Source of the DNA: Pictodentalium vernedei
Lineage: Eukaryota; Mollusca; Scaphopoda; Dentaliida; Dentaliidae
Assembly: GCA_031216915.1 (NCBI GenBank)
Contig: CM062290.1
Coordinates: 378,244,718 to 378,308,717, forward strand
Reading direction: 5' to 3'
Length of the DNA stretch: 64,000 nt
How positions within the stretch are numbered: position 1 is the stretch's first letter; every line of letters begins with the position of its first letter. Under the pieces are notes generated by a model. The model saw only the letters and a program-made list of their open reading frames with translations. It did no database searches and had not been told where the DNA came from. Positions 55,665 to 64,000 of the stretch are shown piece after piece. A program made the translations under genes and the position numbers.

Positions 55665-57829
55665 ACCCATTCATTAAAATGGTAATACACGGTCCATCAA
55701 GCACAGGAGCATAATCGTAGATTCCGACTCGGAATAATAAACATTGCTGTCTCTGACAATAGTTGATGATCACATAATATTACAAAGAACGCAATGAAAC
55801 ATTTGAAGTTTCATGACACAAGTGAAGTGTGGGGGTATTACACATCTGCTAATGTTGTGTTTGTTTCAATGCCATTCTAACAAGCAAAATATACAAACCT
55901 GACAGCATGGTGAACTGAATATAGATACGTGGTTAGAGGTTGGTCTGTAACACCGGTAGTTAAGATGTTAAAGATATTTGACGTCATCTTAAATATAACA
56001 CTTATGAACTGCATGCATTTTTCTTCGTTTTTAGCCAGAATCAACTCTGAATGAGAAATTTCGACAAATGTTCTCAAAAATTACAAGAAAGCCCCAACAA
56101 TCTAATCACGAAAGGCCGATACAATAGATAATTGAGTTTATGACGTCAACGAGTTTGAATGTTTGGCGAAAATACAATCCCACAAGTTTTGTGATATATA
56201 TACCTCAAGTATGAAAGATACAAACACAAAATTGCACGGAAGGTCACATCGATACCCCGAATGATATAACACCATGACGTCGTTGCAATACAATACAATA
56301 CAATACAATACAATATTTTATTCACAATATACATGTACATATAGTGTAGTTACAAATATAAATGTATTTAGATGTTTTCCAAAAAAAAGAATATTGTGTA
56401 ACTAGAACAGTGACAAGTTGTAAAAAACATGCATATTGTAAGGAGACGGCATAGCCCAATGGCTGTCTTCCTGCCATCTCCTATTTGGAAGTGCGAGGAT
56501 GAGGCAGTACAGGTGGTAAATAAGTTTCAATTTCTTTTCAAAAGATGCAATACATAACAAAGACCGATATTCTTTATTAAATGTTTGGGGGAGATTCAGA
56601 CAAGGAAAGCATTACAGATCTGGTCACGCATTAAAGGAGGTCTACACCGTGTTCTTATCTTACTATGTTTATCTGAGCTGCTGTTAGTAATGGCCTAGTC
56701 ACGCAAGAGATCACCGACTCTGTGGATTGAAACATGTGGACACTGTGGATTGAAACATGTCGGGGGTGTATTATAAGTTCCCAAGGCGTGTAACATGATG
56801 GAGCGTTTGAATATAGAGACTCAATACGTTGGGAACTATAACGGTAGTAACCTTAAATAACATGAAAAACGTGCCAAAACAATTCCCGCCAATTTTGTGA
56901 CAGCTCCCTCACAACTTGCAAACGATACCGCTATACTATTCCTCAATTCATGCTCCCGTCCCTAAACTGTTACGAATAGAACTGCCTCCCCTTCCAATTC
57001 AGTCTATATAAGATCATCTCCACTCATAACTTCCTCTAACAGATATGATACAATGAAATTCGCCATATACAGAATTACAATTATCCATTCTCTTTTTTTG
57101 AAGTCAGCGTCATTTTACAAAACAACTTGGGGTAATTACGTAGAGGGCACACACTGGTTAGTTATCAACCTATCCAATTAATCAATAGACGTGGGGAAAA
57201 CAACACTGAATAAGTAAACTATAAGTATTACCTATAAACTGCTCCATGATCTTTGAATTGCAAATATCTGTATTGCGCTCGAGGTTTGTACTATAAAGTA
57301 AAGTTGTACGGTAATGTCCCTTCGTTGAGTGTCCAATACCAACTCGTGTGTATACTGCACATCCCTTATCTCAGCCAATAGAAATCTGGTCACGTTACTG
57401 ACAGGGAAATTCTCGGCAATAACAGGCGACAAAGTATGCAAGTTGTTTTTCGTGACTGGTTAGAAGAGACTTGCGAACTTTTGCTTTGAAGAGAAAATGG
57501 CACTGGAAGAATCTTGAAAAAGAATTTCATACTTTCTTGTGGGGTAAAACGTGAAACAGTCGAAGGGAAAACTCGGATACTTAACAAGCAAAGTTGTTCC
57601 TCGATCGAGCTGTGATAGTGATAGATATTCATAATTGCGTATTATTTGTGAAACTAGATGCTTTTAATTAGCTTTCCATAGAAAGCCAAGTTTCCTTTTG
57701 TTACTTCTGAGAAATGAATCAACAGACATGACTCAAGTCCCGACGAATAAAATGTTATTCCAACGACATCATCTAGGCGTGCCATCTTTTTCTCCCAAAA
57801 TATAACAATAACATAATTTTGAAGGGCTT
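55665..57829. other. No gene recognised; one microsatellite
   Basis: A (CAATA)n run lies at 56284-56316. Short ORFs have no recognised homology. Confidence 0.5.
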
Positions 57830-57965
57830 TACAGTGTATTAACGGCTCAACAGAAATGGTTAACAGCCCAAGAGTTTATTAGCGGCCAGCGACGAAGTCG
57901 AGGGCCGCTAATAAGCTCAAGGGCTGTTAACCATTTCTGTTGAGCCGTTGATACACTGTAATGCC
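57830..57965. repeat. Long near-perfect palindrome
   Basis: Arms of about 60 bp (ttacagtgtattaacggctc...ttagcggcc and complement) around gacgaagtc. Confidence 0.88.
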
Positions 57966-58429
57966 CGACAAAGTCATGTTATTTCTATTATTGCCACTTT
58001 CGTATATCGGGGACATTACAATTAAATTATATGGTACATAAGATAAATAAATGAAGTTTGACGTTTTCAAATTAAAAAACAGCGACACTATCGTCTGATT
58101 TGTTGACAAACAAACCGGGTGACATGACTATCGTCTGATCAGTCTACGACGAAATTTGGGAAGTTAGATGATGAAATATATCTTCGAAATGCGAACTTTA
58201 GGCAAGGAGTTTATTCATCAAAGATGTCATCACTTACTTTGTGTGTATCGTTTCCTATATTTGATGCATTATCTATCCGTGACACAAAGGGAAACACTTG
58301 AAACAAATGTGTTAATTGTGATTACAAATTAAAAAAAATCCGAATTGAATTTCGATCCAAATGGATTTCTGGGAAAAATATTAATGATCGGCTGAGAGAT
58401 GTGACGTCATTGTCTATATTTAGACGTGT

Positions 58430-58488
58430 CGGGCTGTTATTGACGTGCTGGGCTGTTATAGTCAATAACGGCCCAACACGTCACATGA
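58430..58488. repeat. Inverted repeat
   Basis: cgtgctgggctgttat and ataacggcccaacacg, with an extra partial copy of the left arm (cgggctgttattgacg) before it. Confidence 0.7.
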
Positions 58489-58724
58489 CTTGTACTTGTT
58501 GAGCATTACGAGGTTTTAACGCCCGGTAAAACATCGTTAATGTGCTAGGAACGCCCGCAAAAGTGGTAATAATAGCTATTAACCTCGCAATGTGAACGAG
58601 ATATGCGAGCAAATAAAATGAAGTGGCTTATCTCTTCGAGTTGAAAATTGAAAAGAATAAACTTAGAATTGGTAATGTTTGTGAATAGCGTATTCACCTA
58701 GCGTTACAAGCTGAACAGCCGGAT

Positions 58725-58966
58725 CTAACCCTTTACCCAACGAATCGCCCGCATCCGCCCGCGTAATATGCAAATTCAGCAGTTGAAAAAATATTATTTT
58801 TCCAAAAATTTCAATAAAACCTTATCATGTGACCCCTCGTTGGAACGAGCTCGTCGAGCTCGTTCCAACGAGGGGTCACATGATATGGTTTTGTTGAATT
58901 TTTATTAAAAAAAATGATATTTAAAATAATAAATTTTGATATCGTCTGCGTTAGGTAAAGGGCTAA
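58725..58966. mobile_element. TTAA-B hairpin MITE at a CTAA site
   Basis: CTAA stands at both ends (58725-58728 and 58963-58966) in place of TTAA. Ends CCCTTTACCCAACG and TAGGTAAAGGG, intact core. Confidence 0.88.
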
Positions 58967-60300
58967 TTGACATTTGGAAAAGTTAGAGCTACTACATAAA
59001 CAGGAAGTAAGAGACGAGTGGAAGGTAGAAGAGAGGAAATAAAAGAAAGAGGGGGAAGCCAACCTGGGTACAAAGTAATCCAATGACTCGTCTGGTAACA
59101 TTGGTTCTTCTCACGTCTAAATCTAAAACCCAAACCCACCAATACCATCTATACCTCGAATATTGGGCTAAGAGTACAAAATGTAATAGTAAATACATAG
59201 TCACACACTGATCTTCTTCTCTAGCTTTCTAAATTTCAAAACTCTGTGTGCTTATAACTTTTCAAGAAAGGAGAACAAAATTATCTACTTCCACATAGAT
59301 ATTCGTATCCACCCAATCCAATTTATAGGAGTTGCATTTACCTCCGTCTCTTCTCAGTATTTCAGATTTAGTAACCAGATCAGAAAATACGACATGATGC
59401 TTCCGCATGACCAAAATGTCATCTATGTCGCGTGTGCGTGCGTGCATGTCAAAGGGGGGTTGGGGTGATCAGTTTACACACACATGTTTGCGTCCCTGTG
59501 TATATCTAGTTTAGCACACGCTTATGTGTGTGCCTGTGCGTAAACTGACACTAAAACTGCCGCGCGTGTAGGAAAACTAAAAGTCAATCAACGCAAGGAA
59601 AAGTCATTACGTTTTGAACATCTGGCATTCCTGGTCCTCTTCCTCGCATTTTTTCGCATACAAAATCTTTCGACGTAAAATGCAAAAGCCCGTTCTACCT
59701 TTCGTTATAACGTTTCCTTGCAAGGAAGAGTCACACCGGGTTAATGCTACGTGTCGTTGATTGTAGGCATATATTGCAAGTTGTTACTTAATGATGAAAT
59801 TTCAAAAGAAAAAAACGTGGAAATAATTATATTTCTTGCAATTCTAGGCCAGTTCATCTATCTTATCTTTCCCCAACTCCTCACCGCGACGATGTCTGGG
59901 TTAGGGGCTGTTTACAAAGGTATATATATATATATATATATATGCATGTGTATATGTATATATATGCACATGTGTTTGTATAATTCAATCCCGCCCGGAT
60001 ATCTCCGCGGTGCATGTTGGGGAGTGCCATGACATCACCAAATCTCAGTCAAGTTGGCTCTGAACCAAGGGGACATAAATGAGAGAGAGGTGGGGAGAGG
60101 TGGGGAGGAATGGGGAGGGGCGAGAGAAAGAGAGAGAGAGAGAGAGAGTATGGAATCATTATTTATCAGGCTATTTTGTCACGGACATGTGCTGTACAAT
60201 AATATGACTGTTTTTTTCTTTGTACCACTGTAACTTGACTCCATGAAAATGGAAATAAGTTAGAAAATAAATCAATCTGTCAATCAATCAATCTGTTGTG
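58967..60300. other. No gene recognised; microsatellites
   Basis: (TA)n at 59925-59943 and (GA)n at 60122-60149, with purine-rich sequence around the latter. Nothing else supported. Confidence 0.5.
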
Positions 60301-60631
60301 CACTAACAGGCCTGGCAATCTAGAAAATCAAGGAGTGCAAAACAATTGCCCTCAGATTGCGTGGGAGTGCAATTGCACCTGAAAAATGTTCAATGCAAAA
60401 ACCTGTATGCTATTTTGGTTATATTCACTTCAAGGTATTAATATTGTGACTGAAACATTGTACTACATTCAGCTACATAGTGGAAAAATTGGCACACACA
60501 TCTTCTCATTATTCAAAATGTTGCATTCAATTCTTATATGACTGTCTTCTGCACTCAAAATCTATCGAAATGTGACACAGAATGGGTCATGAATTATTGC
60601 GAATCAATGCAACATTGACAATTCGTCCCCG

Positions 60632-60720
60632 GAGGTCCAATGAGTTCTCTGTGCCAGTAGGCTGCTAGTAGGTCGCCATTAGGCTGCCAGTAGGCACAGA
60701 GAACACATTGGAACTCAGGA
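60632..60720. repeat. Inverted repeat within a direct repeat pair
   Basis: tgagttctctgtgcc/ggcacagagaacacattgg arms around ccagtaggctgc motifs. Flanking direct repeats: aggcctggcaatctagaaaatcaagg (60309) and a close copy at 60757. Confidence 0.7.
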
Positions 60721-60869
60721 AACGACATAAAAATATATTTTAAAGGCAGTCCCAGACAGGCCTGACATTCTAGAAAATCAAGGGATGCAAAAAATTGCTC
60801 TCCTCAATATTTTGTAGGCGTGCAGTAGGCGTGCAATAGGCGTGCAACACTCTTGCACTACTAAAGAAT

Positions 60870-61500
60870 GCCTGGCCTGCACTAAGGGCAAATAGCACCA
60901 CCGAAGAAGGATGGTGGGCGGCGCCTATTGTGACTTAGGGAACTCTTGAAATTACTGTATGATTTGTTCTCTTTAACCTGTAGTGGAATTTCATTCCATA
61001 GTTTGGTGACCTCAGGAATGAAGGACGATTGGTATAACTGGGTTTGGCAAAAAGGGATTCTGTGGTTGCCACAAAAACGGCGATTGTGCGTAGAATTAAT
61101 TTCTGACATTTTTTGTGGTACCTTACTAGCAAAGTAAGGAGGGATTAAACGGCGGTACATCTTACAAAAACGCTTGTGATTAGGGCGCCTATTCTGCAGG
61201 GTATTCCAGCAAGTCTCGACGTATAAGAACTCTTTACTAGCACTGATAGTTGCTCCAATAACAATCCCGACTGTAGCTGGTTGGATTTTCTCTATGTTTG
61301 CAATCTCATATTCACTGCAGTTATCCCAAACGGAATCGGTGTATTCCAGTAAGGGTCTGACAAACACAAAGTGAATCGTTTCCAAAACACTTCGATCAAG
61401 TTCAGATTTATGCATCCTCATGATGTCTGTACGGACACATTCTTTAGAGCAATCGTTTTCAATATGATTAGGCAAAATTTTAGGCAATAGACCCCGGGTT
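60870..61500 (-). pseudogene. Non-LTR retrotransposon RT C-terminus, fragment 2
   Basis: A 201-codon minus-strand frame matches fragment 1 (6090-6960) along its length: PLLEYTDSVWDNC, NIEKIQPATVGIV, YVETCWNTLQNRR, SFIPEVTKLWNEIP, and then NFKSSLSHNRRRPPSFF, which is still in frame here while fragment 1 is broken. RT core and 5' end missing. Confidence 0.82.
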
Positions 61501-61558
61501 CAGGTTGGATGCATTTTAGTCTTCGCGATTATCCCTTCTCAAAGAATATGAGTCATTA

Positions 61559-61578
61559 CAGTACAGCCACCGTGGACT
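61559..61578. mobile_element. MITE family I, cut off after 20 bp
   Basis: tacagccaccgtggactgg then an abrupt change to the iterated terminus at 61579. Confidence 0.6.
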
Positions 61579-61715
61579 GGGGTTCCGGACATTTTCCCCC
61601 AGGACATTTTCCCCTAAAAACGTGTCACCTAGGGCATTTTCCCCTAATTTCAAATGAGAGGGTGGACATTTTTCCCTAGTTAGGAAGAAAAGAGTGGACA
61701 TTTTCCCCAAACTAA
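61579..61715. mobile_element. Iterated MULE-like terminus
   Basis: Five copies of ggacattttcccc (one as gggcattttcccc) at 61587, 61602, 61632, 61673 and 61697. Iterated terminal units of this type are seen in Mutator-like elements. The partner end was not found in the window. Confidence 0.5.
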
Positions 61716-61903
61716 AAAAAATTGAATTTCAAGATTTTATTACAAGAAAAAGAAAGAATTTGTTCCATTTAATATCACACTATTTTCAAAGTACTAAATA
61801 AAAATGAAATAGGCATAGATAATTCATACAATATCAAGTTGAATTACTGTATAAACAGTAAGCTAGTCGATCTGTCACACACAGTGTGCTGTATTTCATA
61901 ACA

Positions 61904-62049
61904 ATATCAACAAAACCATATCATGTGACCCCTCTTTGGAACGAGCTCGTCGATCACATGATATGGTTTTGTTGAAATATTTTGAAAAATTTAAAAAATG
62001 ATATTTAAAATAATAAATTTGAAATCGTCTGCGTTGGGTAAAGGGTTAA
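61904..62049. mobile_element. TTAA-B MITE, left part missing
   Basis: From the left arm to the right TTAA at 62046-62049; the core has lost its right half (tcgtcgatcacatg). Confidence 0.75.
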
Positions 62050-62219
62050 ATGTTTATTGTGCAATAATATTAGCACTTTATCAGACAACATTTATTGAAT
62101 ATTTTCCAAACAAATACAGTAGCATAACATAGGATAATATATGTACACAACTTATACATTTCTTAAACTTTTGTGGTTATGTTTTTGAAAATTTTACAAT
62201 GGTTTCCATAAATTTCCTA

Positions 62220-62730
62220 TAGGTTAAGCCTTTACCTAACAAAAAGTAGACAAATATCAAGACAACTGACTTAACCATTTCTTTTTTTACCTTACACAGA
62301 TTTAAAAAAAAAGTTTTAAAGTTTTCAAATTTCAACTAATAATTATGAACAATCTCAATAAAACTATACTTTCAATGCATTGCACTTAGGTTAAACATTT
62401 ACGTAACAAAAAAGCAAACATATCAAGACTTAACCTCTTACCTAATACAGCTTTTTGAGAAATAAATTCAAGTTTCAGTTTCTAACCCATAATTCTGAAC
62501 ATGTTCCATAAAACTATATTTTTAATACATTGCCCTACTTTACACAAAGGAAAAAAAATCAAGTCAATATGCTTAACTCTTTACCTAACACATCATTTAA
62601 AAAATATATTAAAGTTTCAATTTTTAACCCATAACTCTAAAGATGTTCCATAAAACTATACTTTCAGTACTTCGCCTTACTACAAAAAGGCAAAACATCA
62701 ACAAAATTGACTTAACCCTTTACCTAAAAC
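62220..62730. repeat. Tandem repeat of about 150-bp units with TTAACCCTTTACCTAA joints
   Basis: At least three units, each with cttaac(c/t)ctttacctaa, ttcaa.tttctaaccc, tgttccataaaactata and cattgcc. The joint matches the end of the TTAA MITEs. Confidence 0.75.
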
Positions 62731-62767
62731 AGCTTTTCTGGGCTATACAGAGTTATGGCTGCATAAA

Positions 62768-62861
62768 CAGTCTATTTTTTATGCACTGGAGCTGTGTTTG
62801 GGGATGTACAGAGTACATCCCCAAACACAGCTCAAGTACATAAAAGAAAATAGACTGAGAC
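62768..62861. repeat. Hairpin element
   Basis: Perfect 45-bp palindrome gagctgtgtttggggatgta and complement, with outer cagtctatttt/aaaatagactg arms. The preceding ttaaccctttacctaaaacagc (62711) may be its left end. Confidence 0.8.
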
Positions 62862-62907
62862 ACGTTTTTCATTCAGTAGCAGAAAGTGATGTCAGATTCA
62901 TGCATCT

Positions 62908-63122
62908 GGGGTGTATAGGGACAGGGGTATGAATAGGGACAGAAAATTGAAAAGTTATTTCAAATTTGTAATCATGCCTAGATATTTTTTTAAGAATCTT
63001 TATATATTATTTCCAGATGGGTCTATAAGTGAAGAGAAAAATATCTAGGCGTGTTTACAAAACTTGAAATAACTTTTCAGTTTTCTGTCCCTATTCATAC
63101 CCCTGTCCCTGTACACCCCAGT
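62908..63122. mobile_element. Foldback MITE
   Basis: Inverted arms of about 90 bp: ggggtgtatagggacagggg...gcctagatattttt and complement, around a 40-bp loop. Confidence 0.85.
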
Positions 63123-63228
63123 TTACGGTACGAAAATTTCCATGTAATCCACATAGTATCACTTTTTATAATACTACTGCAATATGTATTTGTACATTGT
63201 TTATACAGAACTTAATCTGATGCAGTGA

Positions 63229-63643
63229 ATGTAGGAAAAAAAGTAACAGGAAAAAAAGTAACAGGAAAAAAAGAAACGGAAAAAAAGAAACAGGAAAAAA
63301 AGTAACAATTATAATAATACAACAGGAAAAAAAGTAACAGTGTTTTTCATTATTTCATTTTTCATTATAATAATTATAATAATAATTTTATTTTTTATTT
63401 TTTTAATTATTTTGTAATTGGAGATCATGTGTGCTATGACAATGTTGTTACAAGGATATCCATCATGCTTTCTTTGATGTACAACAATGTTCTTGAAACA
63501 AATGAACACACATTGTAATAAACACACAGCAAGTGTGGTTACTTTCAAGTATTCTCTTCTTTGATGTACAACAATGTTCTTGAAAAAATAAACACAAGCA
63601 AGTGTGGCTACTTTCATGAATTCTCTTCTTTGATGTACAACAA
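63229..63643 (+). mobile_element. MULE element left end, second copy
   Basis: Almost identical to 14865-15258, with the iterated ggaaaaaaagtaaca end and the internal repeat; it breaks off at tacaacaa and continues with transposase sequence. Confidence 0.88.
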
Positions 63644-63847
63644 GCCGAGGAACTGTTGAGGTATTTTGATGAAAATTATGTCACTGGTAGATACAGGCAA
63701 CCTCGCGCCGCACCTTCAGATGTGTTGGCACCATTACGACTTAGATTAACTCCTCCAGCCTATCCTCCAGCTACATGGAATGTTAATAGTGCCACGCTGG
63801 ATGGCGAATCTCGTACAAATAATGCATGTGACCAAGTCCTTTCATAA
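63644..63847 (+). pseudogene. MULE transposase C-terminal fragment
   Basis: The frame AEELLRYFDENYVTGRYRQP, PPAYPPATWNVNSATLDG and RTNNACD is the region that closes MULE transposases (aromatic F/Y-rich, WN, then RTNN...). The usual EGWH after RTNN is missing and a stop follows at 63845-63847. It is joined directly to the left-end fragment, so the catalytic core has been deleted. Confidence 0.75.
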
Positions 63848-63936
63848 AATCCTCTAAAGATTTATCACCAGCTTCTTTTGACTGACAAATATTTTGAAGT
63901 CTTTCTTGGTTTCTTTTTTTTAAATCCATTGGCATT

Positions 63937-64000
63937 TTGTCTGATTGGCATTTTGTCCGGTTGGCATTTTGTCCGATTGGCATTTTGTCTGATTGGCATT
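63937..64000. repeat. Tandem 16-17-bp repeat, open at the window end
   Basis: Four to five units of gattggcattttgtc(t/c)g. It resembles iterated MULE termini and may be one. Confidence 0.75.

Overview
This is a window of an AT-rich animal (invertebrate metazoan) nuclear genome, not a prokaryote or a virus. The evidence is a multi-exon gene with GT-AG introns, tRNA-derived SINEs with TAAATA tails, non-LTR retrotransposon remains, a tyrosine-recombinase (Ngaro-type) retrotransposon, and Tc1, MULE, hAT-like, pogo-like and TTAA-targeting DNA transposon derivatives. The species cannot be settled from the sequence; the domain mix and repeat types suit a marine invertebrate (lophotrochozoan or non-vertebrate deuterostome).

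The only host gene I can support is a secreted astacin-type metalloprotease on the + strand. Nine exons between 25400 and 50556 join in compatible phases. They encode the propeptide cleavage site, a full astacin catalytic domain (zinc site at about 34090-34150, Met-turn near 34260), a six-cysteine domain, a Thr/Pro/Ser-rich linker and two ShKT domains. Signal-peptide and propeptide exons were not found. A second terminal ShKT exon lies at 1030-1145 inside a 4.6-kb segment that is repeated at about 49830-55372, so the window starts at the 3' end of a tandem paralogue.

Layout. 1-4624: left arm of the segmental duplication. 4625-13835: satellite blocks, a 5'-truncated non-LTR fragment, SINEs, three copies of a Tc1-type MITE and a decayed Tc1 transposase. 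13836-19616: a nearly complete Ngaro-type retrotransposon (split direct repeats A1, B1, A2, B2; gag, RT, RNase H, tyrosine recombinase) interrupted by a 930-bp MULE derivative with an 11-bp target duplication. 19617-25399: SINEs and MITEs. 25400-50556: the astacin gene, whose introns hold a CR1/L2-like non-LTR element, a 2.4-kb inverted-repeat unit full of minisatellites, and many hairpin MITEs. 49830-55372: right arm of the duplication with copy-specific insertions. 55373-64000: palindromes, a second non-LTR fragment, a satellite, foldback elements and MULE pieces including a transposase C-terminus.

The most unusual property is the density of hairpin elements. At least five families share TTAACCC...GGGTTAA ends and TTAA target duplications, as in piggyBac. 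Two of them (A and B) share the same terminal bases and the same central 46-bp palindrome but have unrelated arms. The two duplication arms act as filled and empty sites for each other and date several insertions.
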